From Lawsonibacter sp. (GTDB taxonomy: Bacteria; Bacillota; Clostridia; Oscillospirales; Oscillospiraceae), in NCBI GenBank assembly GCA_020025455.1, contig JAHHSC010000026.1, positions 1-15,557 on the forward strand: a stretch of DNA of 15,557 nucleotides. The letters are read 5' to 3'. Numbering within the stretch: the first letter of the stretch is position 1; each line of letters opens with the position of its first letter. The notes beneath the pieces are model-generated. The model was given only the letters and a program-made list of their open reading frames with translations. It was not told the origin of the DNA and made no database searches. The position numbers and the translations under genes were made by a program. Of this stretch, positions 6,559 to 12,364 are shown in pieces.

Positions 6559-7416
6559 TTACAGCAGTTTGCGCGATAGCTCCTTGCCGATGCGCTCACG
6601 GTTTCGGATCACCGGCTCGCCTCCGGTCAGATAGTACGCACTCAGGAGAACATTCAGGACGTAGAGCTGGGAAAACAAGGCGTCAAAGGAGCCAAATTGC
6701 AGCGGCCGCTCGTCCCCCCCGGAGACCAGCACCACATCGGCCTGTTCCGCCGCGGGGGAGCGGGCAAATCGGGTGACCAGAATCAGCTTCGCTCCCACCT
6801 CACGGATGGTTTTGGCCGCGTCCATGATTTCCAGCGTGGCACCGGTGTAGGAAAAGTACAGCACCACATCGCCGGGATTCAGCGTCCCCATGGCGATGGT
6901 TTGCAGGTGGGCATCCTGGACCGTTTGGAACTTTGGGCCGGTAACGGCGAACTGCGTCCAGGCCATAGTGGCAATGGCAGCGTGGTTTCCCTGGCCCAGA
7001 ATGACCACGTGCTCCGCCTGTTGGAGCAGGGCCACGGCCTGCTCCACCGAAGCCTCGCTCAGAAGCCCGGCTGCGCGGCGCAGGACCTCCTGCCCACGGC
7101 GGCAGACCTTATCCATGACCTCCCCGGTACTGTCACCCTCCTGTAGGTCGGTGCTGCCAGAGGGGACATCCTGTTGGCTGTTCAGGGTGTTGGCCCGGGC
7201 CAGCTCGATTTTGAAATCGTGGAACCCGGCCAGCTTTAGCTTTCTGCAAAAGAGGGACAGGGTGGACACTGCCACATTGCAGGCGCCGCTCAGCTCGGTA
7301 ATGCCCATACCCTGGCACTCCTGCTGATGGCCCACTACATAGTCGGCAATCTTCTTCTCGGCGGTGGTAAAACTGTCGTACCCCGCCAGCATCTGATCTA
7401 TGATACTTCTCTCCAA
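6559..7416 (-). CDS. RpiR-family transcriptional regulator (HTH plus SIS), probable sialic acid regulator
   Basis: A 285-residue cytoplasmic regulator. Residues about 1-77 form the HTH_6 domain: TAEKKIADYVV, ITELSGACNVAVSTLSLFCR as the helix-turn-helix, then KLKLAGFHDFKIELA. Residues about 125-260 form the SIS sugar-phosphate isomerase-like ligand domain, with VVILGQGNHAAIA, FSYTGATLEIMDAAK and KLILVTRF. The recognition helix reads STLSLFCRKLK rather than the common STVxRFCRKLG. The start is TTG at 7416 with AGGGGG 8 bases upstream. RpiR proteins control sialic acid genes in several Firmicutes and Vibrio, with sugar phosphates or amino sugars as usual ligands. Its place between the epimerase and transporter genes makes it the likely local regulator; targets and effector are inferred. 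Confidence 0.9.
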   Translation of the reverse strand: MERSIIDQMLAGYDSFTTAEKKIADYVVGHQQECQGMGITELSGACNVAVSTLSLFCRKLKLAGFHDFKIELARANTLNSQQDVPSGSTDLQEGDSTGEVMDKVCRRGQEVLRRAAGLLSEASVEQAVALLQQAEHVVILGQGNHAAIATMAWTQFAVTGPKFQTVQDAHLQTIAMGTLNPGDVVLYFSYTGATLEIMDAAKTIREVGAKLILVTRFARSPAAEQADVVLVSGGDERPLQFGSFDALFSQLYVLNVLLSAYYLTGGEPVIRNRERIGKELSRKLL

Positions 7417-7446
7417 GGCAGCGGCCCCCTTTTCTATATCAGTGTT

Positions 7447-7475
7447 ATCTTATCCTGTTTTTGGCTGGTTGTCCA
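7447..7475 (-). promoter_or_regulatory. Promoter of the RpiR regulator gene
   Basis: On the minus strand TGGACA (7475-7470), 17 bases, then TAAGAT (7452-7447), 30 bases before the TTG start. It lies immediately downstream of the terminator of the epimerase gene, so the regulator is transcribed separately. A TTTC-N5-GAAA dyad (7481-7493) touches the upstream edge of the -35. Confidence 0.6.
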
Positions 7476-7494
7476 TCACTTTTCTGTGAGAAAC

Positions 7495-7542
7495 ATAAAA
7501 AACGGCCTCCGGCACAGACATACTCTGTCTCCGGAGGCCGTT
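7495..7542 (-). terminator. Intrinsic terminator of the epimerase gene
   Basis: On the minus strand AACGGCCTCCGG (7542-7531) pairs perfectly with CCGGAGGCCGTT (7512-7501), and an inner AGACA/TGTCT pair extends the stem. A T-run follows (7502-7497). It starts 18 bases after the epimerase stop. Strong and oriented only for the minus strand. Confidence 0.93.
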
Positions 7543-7559
7543 ATAAAGTCGATTCAGAC

Positions 7560-8762
7560 TCAGCGGGCCAGGAGCTCGCTGATCATGGTGTCCACCATGA
7601 TCAGGCAGCGGGGCAGGTGGAAGGGGCCCTTGAAGGTACTGCCCTTGGTAGAGGGCATGGTGGGCAGACCGTCGCGGCGCAGGTAGCCGTACCACTCACC
7701 GTACTCGGGGTCGGAGAAGTGCTCCTTGGCGTAATCCAGGGTCTTGTAGAACCAGTCCAGATACTGCTCGTCGTTGGTGTCTCGGTAGAGCATCATGGAG
7801 GCAATCAGGATCTCGTTGTGGGGCCACCACAGCTTCATGTCGTGCTCATAGGCCTCGGGCGGCTTTTTCAGGCAGTCGGTGAAGTACAGCAATCCGCCGT
7901 ACTCCTTGTCCCAGCCGGCCTCGATGGCCCAGTCAAAGATCTGAGCCGCTTTCTTGACCAGCTCCTTGTCGCCGGTGCGCCGGGCGTGCTCCAGCAGGAA
8001 CCACACACCCTCAATGTCATGGCCCGGATTGACGGTGCGGCCCTCTGTATAGTAGAGACGGGGCGTGCCATCCACGTCCACATTCTCCAGCACGCACTTC
8101 AGCTCGGGCTTTACATGGTACTGGAAGATCTCGTCCACGCAGGTCTGGGCCTTCTCCTCGTACTCTCCGGCGTGCTCCGGGTCCACGTTCAGCAGGACAC
8201 CGATGACGTTCAGCAGGATCATCGGGATTCCGAAGGAGCGGCCGCTGCGGGTTTCAGGGATGGTCTTGGGGCCAAGTCCGGTTGGATCGGGCATCCCATG
8301 GTTCAGATCCCAGTAGAGCTGGCAGGCCTTTCGGGCACGCTCCAGGCACACCTTGTCGCCGGTGACGCCATAGTATTCGGCATTGGCAAGCGCATAGAAT
8401 GCCTCGGAGAAGCAGTAGCGGCGCTGGCGCAGGGGCTTTCCGTCCTCCGTGACGGTGAAGTACATACGGTCACCGGCCTGGCGGTTGATGCAGTACTTCT
8501 CCATAAAGTCCAGGCAGCTCTTGCTGGCCTCCAGCCACTCGTCCTTCACGCCGTAGGTGGCGCACAGCTTGGCAAAGATCCAGCCGCAGCGGCCCTGCAT
8601 CCACACGCTCTTGTCGGTGGAGTAGATCTCGCCCTTGCGGTCCAGGCAGGTGTACACGCCGCCGTGGACCTTGTCCATGCCATTCTTCAGCCAGAAGTTG
8701 ATGCTGCGGTCCAGCTCCTCACGGACCCACGTTTGGGTCTGCTGCAGTTTTGTACGATCCAT
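7560..8762 (-). CDS. N-acylglucosamine 2-epimerase (AGE/renin-binding-protein family)
   Basis: A 400-residue (alpha/alpha)6-barrel enzyme that interconverts N-acetylmannosamine and N-acetylglucosamine, the full family length. Visible signature residues include WMQGRCGW with the conserved Arg58, NPGHDIEG with His248, KLWWPHNE with His315-Glu317, and KGPFHLPR with His382. The two histidines at 248 and 382 correspond to the conserved general acid/base pair of this family. It works on the free sugar and, unlike NanE, needs no prior phosphorylation, so it fits directly after NanA. The start is ATG at 8762 with GAGGG 6 bases upstream. It has its own promoter and terminator. AGE relatives include cellobiose and mannose epimerases, but the GPFHLPR and WWPHNE forms and the locus favour ManNAc/GlcNAc. 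Confidence 0.9.
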   Translation of the reverse strand: MDRTKLQQTQTWVREELDRSINFWLKNGMDKVHGGVYTCLDRKGEIYSTDKSVWMQGRCGWIFAKLCATYGVKDEWLEASKSCLDFMEKYCINRQAGDRMYFTVTEDGKPLRQRRYCFSEAFYALANAEYYGVTGDKVCLERARKACQLYWDLNHGMPDPTGLGPKTIPETRSGRSFGIPMILLNVIGVLLNVDPEHAGEYEEKAQTCVDEIFQYHVKPELKCVLENVDVDGTPRLYYTEGRTVNPGHDIEGVWFLLEHARRTGDKELVKKAAQIFDWAIEAGWDKEYGGLLYFTDCLKKPPEAYEHDMKLWWPHNEILIASMMLYRDTNDEQYLDWFYKTLDYAKEHFSDPEYGEWYGYLRRDGLPTMPSTKGSTFKGPFHLPRCLIMVDTMISELLAR

Positions 8763-8797
8763 CTCGATCCCTCATTTCAGATTTTCTGGTGTTTTTT

Positions 8798-8814
8798 TAT
8801 GGGTGCATCCCATA
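8798..8814. promoter_or_regulatory. Candidate operator in the epimerase leader
   Basis: TATGGG (8798-8803) and CCCATA (8809-8814) form a palindrome around a 5-base centre. It falls between the promoter and the ribosome binding site of the epimerase gene, starting about 9 bases past the expected start point, a position suited to a roadblock repressor. In RNA it would be a weak hairpin without a T-run. Confidence 0.4.
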
Positions 8815-8829
8815 GGTATCTTGTCTCCT

Positions 8830-8858
8830 AGTCTATCACCGATAAAAAACTTTTTCAA
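8830..8858 (-). promoter_or_regulatory. Promoter of the epimerase gene
   Basis: On the minus strand TTGAAA (8858-8853), a 17-base T-rich spacer, then TAGACT (8835-8830), 67 bases before the ATG. The spacing is ideal, with four or five of six positions matched in each box. Confidence 0.65.
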
Positions 8859-8864
8859 CATGGA

Positions 8865-8889
8865 TTCTTGCCGGTCTAAGCGGCAAAAA
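8865..8889 (-). terminator. Possible weak terminator or stem-loop after the yhcH-like gene
   Basis: TTCTTGCCG (8865-8873) can pair with CGGCAAAAA (8881-8889) across a 7-base loop, with one G-U pair when read as minus-strand RNA. It lies between the anomerase stop and the epimerase promoter. No T-run follows the stem on the minus strand, so termination is uncertain. Confidence 0.25.
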
Positions 8890-8951
8890 ACTTGTCCTTT
8901 TTCCCCGCCAACCTCTGCGCCGCAGACGAAAAAAGGCTCTTTCTGGTCCGA

Positions 8952-9401
8952 TTACACGTGGACCTTGCCCACCAGCTTCTTTACGGGGGCGGGGCCGTCG
9001 GGGGCGATGGCCACCTTGTGGGCGTCCTGTGGGTAGCACACCAGGAACTGACCGGGGTGAAGCACCACCGTCACACCCTCGTCACAGGTGTAGAAGCCAA
9101 TGTCCTTTTCCTCGCTGTAGGGGGTGTGGAGGGTGACCGCTTCGATGTCGCTGACCACGATCTTCTCGCAGCCCTCCACAATGAAGTGGACATCCGCATA
9201 GCGGCGGTGCGCCTCGTAGAGACACGCGCTCTCAGGCTTGGTCTCAAAGCAGACCGGATTCACAAAGGCCAGCTCCCCGTCCAGCTCCACCGGCTCGGTG
9301 GGGAAATTCTCTGCGGTGATCCCGGCCATATAGGTCAGCACCTGATCCAGTTTAGGCTCGCTGCCATAGGATGCGCGGTTTGAAATCTTGTCAAAAATCA
9401 T
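8952..9401 (-). CDS. nanQ: YhcH/YjgK/YiaL-family protein, probable N-acetylneuraminate anomerase (NanQ-type)
   Basis: A 149-residue cytoplasmic cupin-like metalloprotein. The family signature YEAHRRYADVHFIVEG is at 62-77, with probable metal ligands Glu63, His65 and His72, and CYPQDAHKVAI near 122-132 supplies His128. The C-terminus ends VKKLVGKVHV, as usual for the family. E. coli YhcH (NanQ) has been shown to be an anomerase that supplies NanA with open-chain Neu5Ac, which matches this locus. The start is ATG at 9401 with GGGAGG 6 bases upstream; the in-frame extension to 9446 has no such site and would include the leader palindrome. Other family members serve other sugars, so the exact substrate rests on context. 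Confidence 0.88.
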   Translation of the reverse strand: MIFDKISNRASYGSEPKLDQVLTYMAGITAENFPTEPVELDGELAFVNPVCFETKPESACLYEAHRRYADVHFIVEGCEKIVVSDIEAVTLHTPYSEEKDIGFYTCDEGVTVVLHPGQFLVCYPQDAHKVAIAPDGPAPVKKLVGKVHV

Positions 9402-9433
9402 AGCGTCCTCCCATTCTCCGCGCCGACCATATC

Positions 9434-9445
9434 TGCCGCGCGGCA
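9434..9445. promoter_or_regulatory. 12-bp palindrome in the anomerase leader
   Basis: TGCCGCGCGGCA is a perfect 12-bp palindrome placed roughly 6-17 bases past the expected transcription start of the YhcH-type gene. It could be a repressor site or a short leader hairpin. It does not resemble the palindromes at 4764 or 8798. Confidence 0.35.
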
Positions 9446-9457
9446 ATTGCTATTCTG

Positions 9458-9486
9458 ATTGTACCATACAGTCGCCAGCCGCGCAA
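9458..9486 (-). promoter_or_regulatory. Promoter of the yhcH-like gene
   Basis: On the minus strand a weak -35 TTGCGC (9486-9481), 17 bases, then a good -10 TACAAT (9463-9458), 57 bases before the ATG. The -10 hexamer is identical to that of the transporter-nanA promoter. The gap from here to the next promoter at 9658 shows no gene. Confidence 0.5.
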
Positions 9487-9657
9487 AAGGGATTTTCACA
9501 CAACCTCTGCAATCGGCATACGTATGACGATAGAGCATCCTCCCTGCCGCCAGGCAGACGCGGTCCTGGTTTTGGGAAATTCCAGCACACCGGCATATTT
9601 TTCTGTTTTATACATATTTTCAGTATTGCATAGAAATTTTTTATACAGACCACACAG

Positions 9658-9686
9658 TTGACTTTATCATGTCGAACCGTTAGAAT
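9658..9686 (+). promoter_or_regulatory. SigA-type promoter of the small gene at 9730
   Basis: TTGACT (9658-9663), a 17-base spacer, then TAGAAT (9681-9686): five of six matches in each box. Transcription should begin near 9693, with the ATG about 37 bases further on. Confidence 0.75.
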
Positions 9687-9729
9687 GTAGTCAATTAAAG
9701 CAAACCAGCACAGAAAGGAGGCCCCCGCT

Positions 9730-10020
9730 ATGACGCACATGATGAATTCTTTTGCCCGCATGATGAACAATACCCGTATGATGAATTCCGCCGCTTCTAC
9801 TGCGGAGGCCGCTTCCTGCCGCTCTTCTGCCATGAATAACGCTCTGATTATGATTATGGACACCACTCTGCTGGTGTCCATTTTTGTTATTCTGGCCGTC
9901 GCCGTACGACTGCAGACCGTAGTCATTATTTCCACCGTAGTCATTATTTCCATTATTTCCCTGCTGGTTCTGATTTTCTGCCATCCCACCATTCTAAAAG
10001 GACCCCCCCATTCAGCATAG
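9730..10020 (+). CDS. Small Met/Asn-rich hypothetical protein with hydrophobic C-terminal half
   Basis: A 96-residue product of unrecognised family. An AAAGGAGG site ends 8 bases before the ATG, a good promoter lies upstream and a strong terminator begins 18 bases after the stop, so plus-strand transcription of this unit is well supported. The N-terminal third has three imperfect repeats (HMMNSFA, RMMNNT, RMMNSA). Two hydrophobic stretches follow: LLVSIFVILAVAV (about 47-59) and TVVIISTVVIISIISLLVLIF (about 63-83), the second arising from a repeated GTAGTCATTATTTCC unit. That suggests a one- or two-pass membrane peptide. The same repeats leave other frames open on both strands: an Asn/Gly/His-rich minus frame (9691-9984) and a plus frame with HDEFF, HDEQYP and YDEFRRFY but no usable start. 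The frame choice is therefore the least certain part. Confidence 0.48.
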   Translation: MTHMMNSFARMMNNTRMMNSAASTAEAASCRSSAMNNALIMIMDTTLLVSIFVILAVAVRLQTVVIISTVVIISIISLLVLIFCHPTILKGPPHSA

Positions 10021-10037
10021 CTTGATTGGTATGTATG

Positions 10038-10077
10038 AAGGCGGCTCCGTTCTTTTAGAGCGGAGCCGCCTTTTTAT
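10038..10077 (+). terminator. Strong intrinsic terminator after the small gene
   Basis: AAGGCGGCTCCG (10038-10049) pairs perfectly with CGGAGCCGCCTT (10061-10072) across an 11-base loop, followed by a T-rich tract. It faces the plus strand only; no T-run follows on the minus strand. Confidence 0.92.
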
Positions 10078-10082
10078 ATAAT
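10054..10082 (+). promoter_or_regulatory. Probable liv operon promoter overlapping the terminator
   Basis: TTTAGA (10054-10059), a 17-base spacer, then a perfect TATAAT (10077-10082). The -35 falls in the loop of the preceding terminator and the -10 in its T-rich tail. The expected start is near 10089, 39 bases before livK. It is the only good promoter between the terminator and livK. Confidence 0.55.
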
Positions 10083-10127
10083 TTTTTAATTTCAGTTGCT
10101 GATTCAAACAAAAAAAGGAGAATTGTT

Positions 10128-11297
10128 ATGAAGAAAAACGTATTTGCTCTTGCCCTCGCCATGGCCATGGTATTCGGCCTCGCCTCCTGCAGTAAGTCCG
10201 GCGATTCCTCGTCCGGTTCCGGCTCCGGCTCTGAAAACGCGCTGCGTCTAGGCAGCCTCGGCCCTCTCACCGGCAGCGCGGCCGCCTATGGCACGGCCAC
10301 CAAGCAGGGCGCCGAGGTAGCCGTTCAGGAGATCAACGCGCTCGGCGGATTGCAGCTGGTGCTGGACTACCAGGATGACGAGGGGGACCCCGAAAAGTCC
10401 GTCAACGCCTATAACGCCCTGAAGGGCAACGGGATGCAGGTGCTGGTGGGCGCCACCACCACCGGAGCCTGTGTGGCAGTCGCCTCTGAGACCTACGCAG
10501 ACCGTGTGTTTCAGCTGACCCCCTCCGCTTCCTCCGCTGACGTTACCGCAGGCCACGACAATGTATTCCAGGTCTGCTTCTCCGATCCGAACCAGGGCAT
10601 CACGGCCGCTGAGTACATCGCGGAAAAGAAGCTGGCCAGCAAGGTCGGTATGCTCTACAACAACGGCGACCCCTACTCCACCGGTGTGGCCCAGGCTTTC
10701 TCCGCAAGAGCAGCGGAGCTTGGTCTGAACGTTGTCACCGAGCAGACCTTCCCCGATGACACCAACACCGATTTCACCGTACAGCTCAACGCCATCAAGG
10801 CAAGCGGTGCCGATCTGGTATTCATGCCGATCTACTACACCCCCGCTTCTCTGGTTCTGAACCAGGCCGCCGGTATGAACTTCTCCCCCGTCTTCTTCGG
10901 CTGTGACGGCATGGACGGTCTGCTGGAGATGGACGGCTTCGACAAGGCAAACGCCGAGGGTCTGATGCTGATCACCCCCTTCAATGCCGCCTCTGAGGAT
11001 GCGCGCACCGCTAAGTTCGTCCAGGAGTATGTGGACGCTTACGGCACCACCCCCAACCAGTTCGCAGCAGACGCCTATGACGCAGTCTACGCCGTCTACG
11101 AAGCCTGTCAGAAGGCCGGTGCCACCCCCGATATGAGTGCTGAGGAACTGTGCGAGAAGCTCGTCGCCGTCTTTACCTCCCCCGACTTCCGCTTTGACGG
11201 TCTCACCGGGCAGGGCATGACCTGGACCGCCAACGGCGAAGTCTCCAAAGCCCCCCAGGTATTTCTGGTTCAGAACGGCGTGTACGTCCCCCAGTAA
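10128..11297 (+). CDS. livK: Branched-chain amino acid (HAAT) ABC transporter substrate-binding lipoprotein, LivK-like
   Basis: Lipid-anchored extracellular binding protein of 389 residues, Peripla_BP_6 type. The signal peptide runs from MKKN through a hydrophobic core to lipobox LASC, with the lipidated Cys at residue 21. A Ser/Gly-rich linker (about 22-35) follows, then ALRLGSLGPLTGSAAAYG, the characteristic start of the fold, with GAEVAVQEINALGG after it. VGATTTGACVAVA and QLTPSASS are further family marks in the first lobe. The start is ATG at 10128, with AAGGAG 8 bases upstream. It heads the livKHMGF set. Family members bind Leu/Ile/Val but also amides, urea and other amino acids, so the ligand is not fixed by sequence. 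Confidence 0.92.
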   Translation: MKKNVFALALAMAMVFGLASCSKSGDSSSGSGSGSENALRLGSLGPLTGSAAAYGTATKQGAEVAVQEINALGGLQLVLDYQDDEGDPEKSVNAYNALKGNGMQVLVGATTTGACVAVASETYADRVFQLTPSASSADVTAGHDNVFQVCFSDPNQGITAAEYIAEKKLASKVGMLYNNGDPYSTGVAQAFSARAAELGLNVVTEQTFPDDTNTDFTVQLNAIKASGADLVFMPIYYTPASLVLNQAAGMNFSPVFFGCDGMDGLLEMDGFDKANAEGLMLITPFNAASEDARTAKFVQEYVDAYGTTPNQFAADAYDAVYAVYEACQKAGATPDMSAEELCEKLVAVFTSPDFRFDGLTGQGMTWTANGEVSKAPQVFLVQNGVYVPQ

Positions 11298-11319
11298 CCC
11301 AGAATTTCCTTGTTTGATT

Positions 11320-11354
11320 CATGGTGGACACCGGATCATCCGGTGTCCACCATG
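11320..11354 (+). promoter_or_regulatory. 15-bp perfect stem-loop after livK
   Basis: CATGGTGGACACCGG (11320-11334) pairs exactly with CCGGTGTCCACCATG (11340-11354) around ATCAT. It starts 23 bases after the livK stop and has no T-run. It probably shields the livK mRNA 3' end and so favours binding protein over permeases; that role is inferred. Confidence 0.7.
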
Positions 11355-11392
11355 TCCACCACGGTATGACGGAGCGATCTGCATCGCCGCGG

Positions 11393-11432
11393 ACGGGAAC
11401 GCGGGTGTCTCCGCGTTTCCGTTTTGATTTTT
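11393..11432 (+). terminator. Terminator-like hairpin (possible attenuator) between livK and livH
   Basis: ACGGGAACGCGG (11393-11404) pairs over 12 positions, one of them G-U, with CCGCGTTTCCGT (11411-11422) around a 6-base loop. The following TTT-GA-TTTTT tract is interrupted. It ends 18 bases before the livH start. Partial termination would lower expression of livHMGF relative to livK. CCGCG at 11387-11391 could instead pair with CGCGG at 11400-11404 and disrupt it. Confidence 0.6.
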
Positions 11433-11450
11433 GAGAAAGAGGTGAGTTGA

Positions 11451-12356
11451 TTGAGTGTCTTGAATAATCTCATCAATGGCATCAGCCTGGGCAGTGTCTA
11501 CGCCATCATCGCCCTGGGCTACACAATGGTCTATGGCATTGCAAAAATGCTCAACTTTGCCCACGGTGACATCATCATGGTGGGTGCCTATGTCTGTTTC
11601 TTTGCCACCCAGAGCTTTGGTCTGCCGCCCCTGGCAGGCCTGCTGCTGGCCATGGTGGTCTGCACGGTTCTGGGTATTGTCATTGAGCGGCTGGCCTACA
11701 AGCCTCTGCGCCAGGCGCCGTCGCTGGCCGTCCTCATCACGGCCATCGGCGTCAGCTACCTGCTCCAGAACAGCGCACTGCTGCTTTGGAAAGCCGACCC
11801 CAAGGTGTTCCCCTCCTTTTTTGAGTTTTCGGACCCGGTCACCGGCCAGGTCAAAACAGGCCTCACCCTTTTTGACGGACAGGTGAGCATCCCCTATGTG
11901 GCCTTGTTCACCATTGTGGTCTGCCTGGTCATCATGGTCGCTCTAACGCTCTTTACCAGCAAAACCAAGATGGGCAAGGCCATGCGGGCCTGCTCCGAGG
12001 ATAAGGGGGCGGCCACGCTCATGGGGATCGACGTAAACTTCACCATCTCCATGACGTTTGCCATCGGCTCTGCCCTGGCCGCCGTAGCCGGGCTGCTGCT
12101 GTGTTCCAGTTACCGCAGTCTGATGCCCACCACCGGCTCTCTGCCCGGCATTAAGGCCTTCACGGCCGCCGTGTTTGGGGGCATTGGCTCCATCCCCGGT
12201 GCTTTTCTGGGTGGTATCCTGCTTGGGATCATCGAGATCTTCGCCAAGACCATCAACACCGACATCTCCGATGCGGTGGTGTTCACGGTGCTGATCGTGG
12301 TGCTGCTGGTCAAACCCTCCGGCCTTTTAGGTAAGGTCGTCCATGAAAAGGTGTGA
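11451..12356 (+). CDS. livH: HAAT-type ABC transporter permease, LivH-like
   Basis: A 301-residue membrane permease of the LivH family with about eight hydrophobic segments. The N-terminal LINGISLGSVYAIIALGYTM, followed by VYGIAKMLNFAHGDIIMVGA, is diagnostic. Toward the C-terminus come MPTTGSLPGIKAFTAAVFGG and IGSIPGAFLGGILLGIIE, which make up the cytoplasmic coupling region. The start is TTG at 11451, since the nearby upstream GTG is stopped after one codon; a GAGGTG lies 7 bases before it. Its 3' end carries the livM ribosome binding site, and the livM ATG begins 9 bases after the livH stop codon, so the two are tightly coupled. It forms the membrane channel with LivM. Confidence 0.92.
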   Translation: MSVLNNLINGISLGSVYAIIALGYTMVYGIAKMLNFAHGDIIMVGAYVCFFATQSFGLPPLAGLLLAMVVCTVLGIVIERLAYKPLRQAPSLAVLITAIGVSYLLQNSALLLWKADPKVFPSFFEFSDPVTGQVKTGLTLFDGQVSIPYVALFTIVVCLVIMVALTLFTSKTKMGKAMRACSEDKGAATLMGIDVNFTISMTFAIGSALAAVAGLLLCSSYRSLMPTTGSLPGIKAFTAAVFGGIGSIPGAFLGGILLGIIEIFAKTINTDISDAVVFTVLIVVLLVKPSGLLGKVVHEKV

Positions 12357-12364
12357 GGTGTCTT

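Noticed and set aside
7461..8831. A 456-codon plus-strand open frame opposite the epimerase
   Set aside because: Antisense to a full-length AGE enzyme, crosses the terminator at 7495-7542, and has no ribosome binding site or recognisable domain.
9691..9984. Asn/Gly/His-rich minus frame
   Set aside because: Repeats make it look structured, but it has only GGTGGG touching its ATG and no terminator. It is probably the reverse reading of the plus-strand repeats. Not fully excluded.
9450..9992. A 180-codon minus-strand frame covering the small gene and the 9490-9690 gap
   Set aside because: Weak initiation signal, it crosses two promoters, and promoter and terminator signals support the plus strand here.
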